Shown: piece by piece, positions 48,201 through 59,900 of the stretch | How positions within the stretch are numbered: the stretch's first letter is position 1 | Layout: each line of letters opens with the position of its first letter | From: Euleptes europaea | Taxonomy: Eukaryota; Chordata; Lepidosauria; Squamata; Sphaerodactylidae | DNA: 64,000 bases | Direction of reading: 5' to 3' | Assembly: GCF_029931775.1 (NCBI RefSeq) | Contig: NC_079320.1 | Span: 40,044,510-40,108,509, forward strand | Position numbers and translations under genes: made by a program | Notes under the pieces: generated by a model | Seen by the model: the letters and a program-made list of their open reading frames with translations, nothing else | Database searches by the model: none | Told to the model about the DNA's origin: nothing

Positions 48201-51200
48201 TACATTACCAGCCACAGGCAAGGTGCAAGACTCAAGCAGAGGAGGAGACATCCTTCCTGAAGTGCCTGGAGCAAGAGCCACTTTCCATGCCTCCTTATGC
48301 GAGGCCTTTTCCCCGCTCTTTTTGGCTGGGGGTAAATGAGGAAAAGGCTACATTACCAGTTGCAGGCAAGCTACACGACTCAGGCAGAGGAGGATAAATC
48401 CTGAAGTGCCTGAAGCAAGAACCATTTTTGATGCCTCCTTCTTATGTGAGGCCTTTTTCCCGCTCTTTTTTGGCTCGGGGGACGGGAGGAAAAGGCTATA
48501 TTACCAGCTGCAGGCAAAAGTGCACGACTCAGGCAGAGGAGGATAAATCCTTCCTGTAGTGCCTGGAGCAAGAGCCTTCTTCTTAGGTGAGGCCTTTTTC
48601 CCGCCTTTTTGCTGCAGCAATACGCTGGCACTTAAGAGGCAATCGGCTCTTTCCCCTCTTTCAACTCCGTGAGACCACAACAGTGGCTGTTGGAGGACTG
48701 GCCCAAGGAGGGCTGATCCGAAGTGCTCGGAAATGCCAAGAGCAATCCCACGATGAGGTCTTCTGGTAAAACAAGGTGAGGTTCCGGAAAGAAAGCGAAA
48801 GTAGCAGAGCTCTGCTGAAAAGCTGCTTCCCAATGCAAGGCAGGAAACAAAAAAGAAAACTGAGGAGGGGCTTATTCCCTCAAGAGGAGACAGGAAGTTG
48901 AAGGTGCCTAGTAGTGCCCCTGAATTTGGTCTTGCTTTTAATGGCCTCAGTGTCCTCATCCTCATGGAGGTCGAGGGCAGCCAGGGCCTTGCATAATAGG
49001 GGTTGATAACCCTCACTAGCGAAAAAACGTGACTGATGGTCCTGATCTGGGGTCTCTTCCTCCCGCTCCTCGCTCTCTTCTTCGGAAGAGAATTCTCCCT
49101 CCTCTCTTTCTTCCCCTTCTGTGTTAAGGTTTGCATGTGTCTTAGCACTACTGAAGGGAGGGGCTTTTCTTGCAGCCTTGGTTGGCCAGGGGTTGTAGGA
49201 GTTGCTGCAGGATGCCCTGTCCATAGCATCTGAATAGGTAGAACCCCTGGAGGGAAAGGAGGCCCTGGAATTGATAGGGTCTCTACAGGAAGGATCAGCC
49301 AGATGAGCTAATTCCTCTCTAAGAGCTCTCCGCATGAGATCTCGCATGCCCCGATCAGCAGCCCCCCCACCCCTGCCGATCAAAGGGGGAGAAGGAGCCT
49401 GTACATTACCACCTCCGTCGCCTGTAGCAGAGTCTCCTCTGGAGCCGGCATTACAGGCATCCTCCTCCACCGCACCCTCGTTACTCCTGGGGGGCGAACG
49501 GGGGGTGGTTGCAGTCTCTTCTGTGGCATGCGTCTTTTTGGCGCCATTTTTCGGCTCCTCCGCAGGCTGCCTTCTCTTCGGCGACAGTGCCTCAGCAGCA
49601 AGCCGATCACGCCGCTTCGCATGACTGGTGGCTTTTGTGGGCGCTTTTTCCTCCTCGGAGCTTTTCCAGCGAGGCAGGAGCCCCGCTACCTGCTCCTCAT
49701 CTCTGGACATGAGCTCTTCCCCGGATAGCTCTCCACCCACCGCCATACTACTCGGAGAGTAAGGAAAAGGCAGAAAAGGTGGGAGACAAATGCAGACCGG
49801 GGAAAAGAACAGAGGAAAAAGTTTTTTGACGAGGACGAAGGTTAGGATGTTAAGTGAACACACTTGGATTGTAGATGTAGGTAAAAGTAGAAATAGAGAA
49901 GGCCTTGCTGTGGAGCTCTCTCTAACGCTGCTTCTCCCTCTGAAGGCAGGAGTAGAACTGGAAGTTTGGGGGCGGTCCTAGCACAGGGACAGGAAGTAAA
50001 GGTCTGTGAATCCTGCCTCTCCCTGAGCATAGGAACAGAATAACCCTCTGATCAGATGTCCTTGCAGCTCAGAGAGAACTAACCACTTCTCTATGGGTTC
50101 AGGTAGCCAAGTTCCACATATTAATCAAAAGCTTATTTTAGATATTGTAGATAGTATCTAAAATGTTATCAAGTACAGAGATATAAGATTACCATGTCAG
50201 TTTCATAAATGCCAAGAACTTCAACCACACTAACATGCACTATCACACAATGTAGCATCTCACAAACTGCTGTGAACTGCAGGAGTTCATGAAGAGACCA
50301 AGAGACACTTGAACTTTACGTTCCCACCCTTCTACTACTGCAGTGTATACACATGAAGAGAGCAACTACACAATTAAATTTGGAAATACAACCTGGTAAA
50401 ATGCTCTACAATGCACTGATCAGGAACAACAGTTTAACTTTCATATACTCATTTTAATAAGATTCTGTATTTAATTAAAAACAGACACCACCCTTTCCCC
50501 CCAACTGAGCTTCAAGGTCACTTAGACATTTTAGCAATATGAACAGATAAGTTACTTCATTGCATTTTAATTATTTGGAACTTTAAATAAACTTCCAGAG
50601 TCTATCCAAGACAATGAAACAACAAAAGACATTCCTACCAATCCTCTGGTTTTTTGGCACTGGGATCTGGAATGTATTCTGGTTCATCATCTAGCCAATC
50701 GTCAGGCTTAACAGCATCAGGATCTTCTACGTTGGGAGGCTCATCTTCATTCCTTAAATTACAGACCAATATTACCAGAAGATGGACAATATAGCAGCAG
50801 AGTAGATGAAGCATAGTGAAGCTCTTCTCAAAATCAAGACACTTGATGGTAACGGGGCATTATATATTTGCAATACCAGACTTCCCACTTTTTGATAGAT
50901 TAATCTTTCCCAAAACAGGAAACAATGCTACATGAACATTTCAACTGAAAACCTTTTCAACTTGAAAAAAAATCTTTAGAAGTTCACAAGTAAAACTGCA
51001 AACTAGAGACAAAGTCTGATTGATACTTAACTGGTAGACTAAGGGACAGTAGAGAAAGAATGGTCATTGTATTTACCAGTCATCTGGCTTGACAGCATTC
51101 GGATCAGGAATTTTAGCTCTTTCGTCCCAGTCCTCAGGCTTCTTATCATTGGGATCTTCTATTTCTTTGGGGGGATTCACAGGTGGAACCACGTCTTCCA

Positions 51201-53924
51201 GGAGACTTCCCTTGCCAACAACTGTTTGGTCAATTGACACTTCAAATGTGTTGTCAGGTTTCAGCACTAAAGCACAACAAATATTTTAATGAAAGGACAA
51301 ATGATGTAAACTTAAAAAGTTATTTAGTACTTATACCCAGTTATCAATCAAGAACTCTCTTACGTGATGTATGTCTCTTATGCTGGCAAACAATTCTTGC
51401 CATACTATAGTTATTGATTGTTATTCAGTAGAACCCTTGATTTATAGCCCAACATTTACTTGAGGGCAACATCCACTGATTTCAATACATTATTTTCCCA
51501 AGTGATTGTCGGACAGAAGCTCAAGTTCACAAGAAATTCATGGAAAATAATATTTCTCAAGATAATTAATATCAGGTCATTATCTCGCCCACCTTTCAAA
51601 AATTCTATTGCCATACTATGCAATCTTTTAGCTTTTTCAGACCCTTTACCCATTCAGAAACACCAGTATTAACTAAGTAGGAATTCACACAAAAGGCTCA
51701 AGTTTACTTTCCTATTCAGTAAGATCTTCAAACGCTTCTAAGTTTTCAGTAAAGTTCATCTGTTTCTTGCTTTAGACACTTAGCTCCTGAATAGGGTTTC
51801 GTATTTCATAGCTAGGTAGCCCTGTGACGGAGAGCAGTAAGCTGTAGTACTGCAGTCAAAAGCTCTGTTCATGACTTGAGTGTGATCCTGACGGAAGTTG
51901 GTTTCAGGTAGCTGGCTCAAGTTTGACTCAACCTTCCATCCTTCTAAGGTCGGTAAAATAAGTACCCAGCTTGCTGGGGGTAAAGTGGAGACGCGACTGG
52001 GGAATGCAATGGCAAACCACCCTGTAAACAGTTTGCCTATTAAACACGGTGACGTGATGTCACCCTATGGGTCAGTAATGACCCGGTGCTTGCATAGGAG
52101 ACTATTTTTATCAATTTCATTACTACCTATTTATCCTGCCTATTTACCACTTCATTCAAAAGCAAATGTTATGCAGCTATTATCAATATCAGACACAGCA
52201 AAATGCAATTTATTTTCAAAAATCACCCTAACCAGAACTGTCATTTGAGAAGAATGTTGAAAAGGCTATTGGAGTTTTGTATTTCCTTAATTACATCATA
52301 TATTCGTCTATTATTCTTACAAAATTTCTTACCTATATACTGTTCACCACACAACCAAAATATTCTGGTTGCAAATGCTTATGATTTTAGGCTACAATCC
52401 TGCAGTCAAACATAAATTAAGGCCCAATGACTTCTGATTTATGCATACAGAAATGATTTAACAATTGTATAATAAGGTTCTAATTTCCATCCCACAGGCA
52501 ATATTTTAAATGCACCAATCAGGTTTGCAAAGTAAACAGAGCAAATTAAAGAGTAAGTTGGTTTTATTCCCCTTCCCCCAAAAGGGAGTGGATGGAAGTG
52601 CTTCATTTTCATTAGAAACAGGAGAGAATCTGAAAGAATGCACTTACTCATTCTCATTAACAGAGGTACTTATAAAGAAAAGGTTCTCAAAACAACAGTA
52701 ATGCTACTAAATATAAAGTGCTTTCAAGAAAATCTGGTGAAAAGATTTCAAATGCTCACAGACTAACAGATTGCTTTCCTGTAACTTATTATCTGAATGA
52801 TCATGTATACAACCACACAGAAGAGTTCTTCACCTGAACAGAACTAATATGGTCGTGTTTTAGAGCTCTAATCAGAAAACTGGCACATAAATCTCCCTCA
52901 CTGATAAACAACTTTGTCTCAGTACAAACAAATGCCCAGTCAATTCTTTCAGACTGCCACAGGCACCTTTTCTAATCTAATGTTATAAAAGAGAAACCAA
53001 CTGCAGAGAAGGATAACAGGCTGTACAACTGCACGAATGACCACTTGAAGAACAGCTAAACAACTTTTTCTTCTTCTTTATTGTCTCTGTACAATCCCAC
53101 ATATGGATGAGGGAGAACTGAACAATAAACAGCTTGGCCCAAACAGTCTCCCACTTCCCATGTCTAGACATCAAAGGCATAGTGCAAATAGAAAGTTTAG
53201 GCAGTTGCATAGGCTTCTGCTTTGGTAAATAAGTCTCAGGTACACTCTTTAGAAAAGTAGAGATGGCTCATGCCAAATGTGGTATTGAGCTTGATGAAAG
53301 CGGTTCTTCTAACAAGTAACTTGACAAGCTAGCCGAGATCACACACTGGGCTGAGTTTCTACCCAGCCTGTGTCAGTTTCTTTGGGCTACTGCACAACAG
53401 AAACAGATTATGATCCTTTCTTAAATCTTTACTGTGATGAATGTAAAACAAGAAAGCATGTCTGAAGTGCCCTCTGCTCATCATTTAGGGAGGTTTTTTT
53501 TGAAGCCAGGGTGTCAAGGAGGTCCGGCCTGCTCTCCAGCAAACCGGTTCCTCCTTGGGTCAAAAGTTGCCAAACTCCCCACTGGGCTTCAGGACTCCCC
53601 CTAAAGCACAATGCGGGTAGACTGCTACCTTGTCGAGGAGACTCGGTCTGCTCTCCAGCAGGCCGATTCCTCTTTAGTTCAAAGTCACCAAATGTTTTCT
53701 AGGAAAACCCAAATTCCTTACTGTGCCCCAGGATTCCCCCTTTGAGCGCAGTACAGGTATATCGCCACCAGCTCTCAATTCCAAAAGGCTGGCTTTCCCA
53801 GGGATGAGCTGACAGCTACTCTTCCCCAGCCAGTTTCCCAAAAGTTAAAACAAGCAAAAACCGTCCCTGCAGAGTAGAGCTTCTGCCAGGGGAGACTTAT
53901 TGCCACAAAACACTAGGGTAGGTG

Positions 53925-53959
<35 letters not shown>

Positions 53960-56900
53960 AGGCACTTGGATTTAGCCCTGAGACCCCAAAAAAGGTTTCT
54001 CAGACTTCAATATAAAGTCTATAAGTTTATTTAATAAAATGTGCTCGTTACAGAAAGGAAATTATTTGTGAGGCAGATAGCATAAAAACAAGAAATCTTA
54101 GCAATCTCTAACTTCACAGTAGTTCTTTAAGTTTCAGGCAAAATAGGCAAAGTTTCCAAGCGAGTAACAAATGCAAGGTTTTAGTTGATTTATAGTTACC
54201 AAGACCCAGTTTTGGTCCTAACACGCAGAGTGTCAGCCCTTCATGGTTGCCAGATGATGATCGCTTGGAGACATGACCAGCATGTCCCCCTCCCAAGCTT
54301 CATGATTTTTGATCAGAACAGAGTCCATATTTATCTCTCCCATCTCATTGGGTGATGGCCATTCCGCCCAATGAGATGTTGGGGACGCAATAAACTTGTA
54401 AGATATTTGGCATGACACCTCTAGGCCTTTTGAAGTTACAGATGTATTTGCATCTCTGCAGCAATACAAAACATCTTGGCTCCTTCAAGCTTTTGAGATG
54501 TCAGGCTTCTAACAGGATTGTCACCAAAAGAACAGATAGCTGATTTACAATAGGAAGGCTTTGAAATGGAGGTGCTTTGAAGTGGAGGTGGCAGTGCCTC
54601 CGGTCTCCACACCTTCCCCCCCCCCCAAGTGAAGTGGCTTCTCATGGGAAATGGGAATGGTTTCTCACGGGAATGGTTTGTGAGAGAGCTGGTCATCAGC
54701 TCCCAGTTTGATATCAAGACAATGAAGACATAGAAGGCCACAGAATGAACCAAAGTTTGGTGATCAGAAGAAGAGCAAGGTTGCTTTTCTTTACACAGGG
54801 TATATAATATTTTATATGATGGAAAGATGACACTAACTTGGTTGGAAACTGAGGTATGGATTTAGCAATACTGTGCTGTCGTGGAAGTCTAAACAGAGGA
54901 TCAAATCTCAGAATGCATCCTTCACTTGCTTGTTTAGTGGATGTAATGATCAACAAGAAGTGATGGTAATCTTAAACCAGAAAGCCAATAAGTTTACAAA
55001 GGAATAAATTCTAGAGATGAACCAAAAGACAAGCAGGAGAGTGTAAATATAGAAACCTTAGAAACTGTTGCAAACTATGCAAGAAGCAGGAAATTTTGAA
55101 CCTCAAGCATGAAAGGCAGAATAAGCACTAAATGTGCCTTCAACTAAGAAATAAACCAAACCAGAAATCTTGTAGGTAGGTAGGTCCCTATGTCTAAAGC
55201 AGAAGCTGTAGCCCAGCATAGACTGTGTTGGGCTCCAGATGATGCTTACTTGGGAGAAAGTTTTTTTAAAGGTGAGAAATCCCTTGTGTATGCCCATCGA
55301 TATTGTCTGGATAGACAGACCCTCCACAGTGCAAGCTTCTTGGGAATGTGATGTTGAACATCCCTACTGTACTGTGACAGATCAAGTCATACTAGGAGGC
55401 TGAGATACTGGTGGATGGACAGGTATAGAAGTCTGGTGAACCACAGCTGTCATGACCACCAAAGAGCCACCATTATACTCTTACAGATACCTTTGTGAGC
55501 ATCTGAGTGACAAAAGGAAGGGGCAAAGAACTGTTTAGAAGCTGTCTTTCCAACTGACCAGTCTCAGCTCTACTTCAGCTTAAAGATTTATAAAATTTTA
55601 CAATTCTATTTTAATACCTTCATGACTTAACACCCCTCCCCCAAAAGGTTAGTTTTGTATTGCTTGAAGTGCAAGGGTCTGTTCAACTTCTTCAAACTCT
55701 GAAGCAAAGAGTTCACTTAGATTACTTGCAATTTCATTTTTGTCAGAGAAGTGCTATTTTGCATACAGACCTGTCTTCAAATATGCTGGAGACTCTTTAA
55801 CATATGATGTAAAAAAGGCAAGTTGTAGTGGTGGGATAAAAAATGCTTGAGCTGTGTTTATGGCTTCTGTGTTACACAGAGGGACCCTTTGAAGAGCATG
55901 CAGCATTTATATGGATGAGCAATGCCAAGCGGACAGGCACTGTCACAGAAAGGCCTATTTCTGTCACCCCAATACTCCAAATTTGCACTCTTTCCTTTCC
56001 TAATGAATTTCATATTCTTCAAAAACCACACATCTCAAAGCAACTAAAAATTCTAGACAGTTGGGGCTTTATAAATGTTTCCAACTCTATTTTACCTTTC
56101 TATATACAACTCCAAGAATTTAAGCCTACCGAGTGTATACAGATGAGTCTTTCTGTCAGTATAAAATTTTTTAAGGTCTACGTCAGGACGTTTGGCATGT
56201 TTTTCATCATAGTCTCCAGTTTTAGGGTGTTTATGCCTGAAGATAAAATGTAGTTTGTAATCTTCTCCACATTTATCTGGTCCAAACATAATTGTGTAGG
56301 ATGTTTTGTCATAGAAGTATTCCTGTAGAATAAAAGCAAGAGATTCATCTTATACAGCAAAAGGTTTTTTTAAAACTTTGTTTACTTTGGCATTAGCTGC
56401 ACAATTTCTAATGGAACCTCCAAGTGTGCTTAGAAGAAGTTAAAAATACTCTTAAATGCTGAGTACATGTATGAAATTATTTTTCATTCAAATAAGGACA
56501 ATATCTAATAGAAGGTATTACATGGAGATGCTGTTGAATAGTTCACTTCCATTTATCCCATAAGCTTCTCTGCCCATGGAAGTTTGCTACAGCCAGTACC
56601 TTTTCTATCACAGCTCCTGCCACAAGCAAAAGACTGTAAGAGATCTGCAAGCAGTTCATACAGTATGAATATTTACAAAATTAAGAAATTTGAATCCAAA
56701 TTCTCTCTTGTGCAAGATATTTAAATAACCCAAATCCTGACACATTAAGATTAATGTAAGCTGAAGTGAACTTAACATTTTCATATATTAACTTTTTTTT
56801 AAGACTATGTTTTAGTGTTTTCAAACTGGGTAATTTCTAGAACAAAGCTCAGATGCTGATAGGTAGCTCAGATACAATAAATACTTCTAATTGCAATTAC

Positions 56901-59900
56901 TCATCCGCTAGTGCACCATGGTGTTCTGTCACTGGGCATTCATGTGAGCCTATGACAGAACTAGACATATTATGTAAAGAGACTGAAATAAGTATGTGTC
57001 AGATCATGACTGTATGATCGGGTCCAATATGCCTTGGGAATATCTGTTCCCATATGAACCTCCACATTCCTTCATGTGCATCGTGCTGGACCAGATATGG
57101 ACTGAAATTTTATTATGTTACTTTCTTGGATATGTTACAGAACCACAGGAGGTCACATACCCGAAGCTCTGGGCTTATCCTCCCCAAAACCAAACTATAT
57201 CTAATTAGACCCCCTCCCAACTGTAACATACCAGATTCAAGTCCTTGCTTTTGGAAAGAAGCTTAACATATGCGCCACCACAATCAATGCCATCTTGAAA
57301 ATTTACTTCATACCTGCCCAACGAACAAACAAAAAAGACTCTTGTGGAGAAAAGTACTGATTAAATACACACTCGGCTATTTGATTACACTTTGCCCACT
57401 GTGTGTGTCTCCTCCCCCTTTTGTCTCATGTCTGACCTGAAGAATGTGTTTATTCTGATTTTTAAATATTATAATTAAAGATTTCAACACACTCAGGTGT
57501 TACAGCTTTGTGTTTATAGTTAATTTTGAAAGTCAGTTCAACTGCAGTATCAAAGTATGAAAATATACTTACTGAATTATCAGTGGCTTACTATTAAAAA
57601 TAAATGGTTGTTTTAACATAGCTGATATTGCATGATGCTTTGCTACTGATTTTAATACTAATCCTCTGTCACCAGGCACCATATTCTCCTTTAGTGGCTC
57701 TATTTCCCATCTTCCTAAAACAGAAATACGAAGGACAAGTATAACAGGACGAATGCAAAAAATGAAATCAGTTATGATATAGTAAGAGCCACATTCTGTC
57801 CAACTATTTTCAGTGGATGTACAAAATGCTTAAATCTCTAGACCCTATAGTTTTCCAGCTCACAACTATCTAGGTCACAAATGCATAAGGACCACAGCAA
57901 AATCCTTTAAAAATTAAGTATGTCCACAAATACTAAACCCCTTGACTATGAAGAGAATTTATCCATATAGCAAATAATTCTCAACATACAGGGGAAAAAA
58001 TGCTTAAAGCCACTTACAAGGAAAGGCTTTTGAGAAGGCGGGGGTTATTCAGGAATTCCAATACTTTTCCTACCCACATGCATGTATATACACATAGTTC
58101 TAACAAGCCTCTCTATATTGCTGGCTGATCAAATAACAGAATACTCTCACCCTACTTCTGCAGCCTCGTGAAACTTCCATTAAGCTTAAGGGCATAAAAG
58201 CATAACATTAATCTTCCAATATGCATTACTTTTATTTTCAATTCAACCTCTACTTTACTATATGAAGAAGGTATAAATTAATACTGCCTGAGATTACTGA
58301 AGGATTATTGAAGATGTACAAGCTAAGAGTCTCACATATTACACCAAGTTTAGCTTAGGACAATTGTACATTCTGTTCATGCTGCTGGTCAAACTATGCA
58401 TCATCTTTTTGAGCATACAGGAGGCAATAGTGGCATTTGGGTATAATGTGTGTGTGTGTGTGTGTGTTAAGTGCCGTCAAGTCGTTTCCGACTCACGGCG
58501 ACCCTATGAATCAATGTCCTTCAAAGTGTCCTATCCTTAACAGCCTTGCACAGATCTTGCAAATTGAGGGCCATGGCTTCCTTTATAGAGTCAATCCATC
58601 TCTTGTTAGGTCTTCCTCTTTTCCTGCTGCCTTCAACTTTTCCTAGCATGATTGTCTTTTCCTGTGACTCTTGTCTTCTCATAATATGTCCAAAGTACGA
58701 CAGCCTCAGTTTAGTTATTTTAGCTTCTAGGGTCAGTTCAGGCTTGATTTGTTCTAAAACTCACTGATTTGTTTTTTTTTGGCAGTCCAGGGTATGCGTA
58801 ACACTCTCCTATATATGGATATAATGAGCAACACCTTATTTCTGTTCTTCTACTTAAACCCCAAAAAGATTTTTATACCCCAAAAGATTTTTATCTATAG
58901 TTTGACAGCAAGGTCCAAGGGCACAGCAGGTTTGATAACTTTCTCAGATGTTAAAATGCTGGCAGGGGAGGAAGGCTGGAAACACCTTTCAGCTTCTGTT
59001 CCTTCTCTATTGAAAAAGCTTAGCTGGGCATGGCCAGAGGCAGAGCCTTTGGCCCTGAGGCTGGCAGGCTGTGACCCTGAATGAGCTGTCCCAGTGAATT
59101 CAGGACCAGCCCAGGAGTTTCTTGTGTTTAAATTTATATTTTTGGCAAGCCACTGAGTTCCCAGCAGGGAGAGAAGTGGAATATAAACATCTAAATAAAT
59201 TAACAAACATAACTAAGCAACCCGTGTTATCACTAAGCACAGTCATTGTGAATAACTACAATGTATACTTTTCAGCTGTCACAAATGTGACAGGGCATTT
59301 AATGCATTGTTCACAATTTTGTATTTCCTTTCTGTGTTTAAAAAATATTATTAATTTTAGCTCATTTCACTGCATCTGATGATCAAAGTTGTCCATCAAA
59401 GTTGTCTTTAACATACCATAGAGATTTTTCCCCTTTGGCTTTGTATAAAGCCATAATTTCAAGACAGGAAAGTATGAAGGAAGAGAAAATCCTTGTTAAC
59501 AGTATAAATATTACGCACAATAAAATGTTGTCAAAGCAGAAATGTGATATTCAGCTACCCAAGAGAATTTTAAAATCTATTTTGACACAAGGGTTCACTC
59601 TAAGTCTTAACTTGAGGCTCTCTCATTTACTAGAAAACAGTTTATGACTTACCATCATATTTAGCAATATCTTCATTCGTATCCTCTTTTTTAGTTTGAG
59701 ATAAAACCCACCTGTCAAGATAATTTAAATGTTTAAGCAGACTATTTGAAAAATCATTATCTTGAAAATAAACAAATACTAAAACTGAGTTTTTTAGTTT
59801 TCAGAGCTGGGGAAATGGGTTAGGAGGCGCCGCAGGGGTGCCTCCTCCCCGCCGTTCCCCCATGCTGAAAGCTCAGGAATGCACTGATAAAATATTATAC

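Larger units (their letters stand above)
44788..50083 (-). mobile_element. DIRS-like tyrosine-recombinase retroelement, broken
   Basis: The ends are inverted copies: 44820-44915 and 49955-50050 match as reverse complements with only a few differences over about 95 bases, which suggests a fairly young insertion. An internal region at about 45168-45240 is complementary to both outer ends joined together, the hallmark of DIRS elements. A gag-like region lies at about 48880-49750 on the minus strand, and a further gag-like stretch with RRSLWLRSW lies near 47150-47300. No reverse transcriptase or recombinase could be recognised with confidence between 45250 and 47000. The element is clearly broken, with several breaks. 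It sits in a CLGN intron in the same orientation as the gene. Confidence 0.75.

Noticed and set aside
48198-48612. Regular repeats as a CRISPR array
   Set aside because: Three units of about 147 bp that are repeats along their whole length, without spacers, in a vertebrate genome.
48880-49863. Longest open frame in the window, as a host gene
   Set aside because: It lies between the inverted ends of a DIRS-like element and has an acidic gag-like composition. It is treated as part of that fossil.
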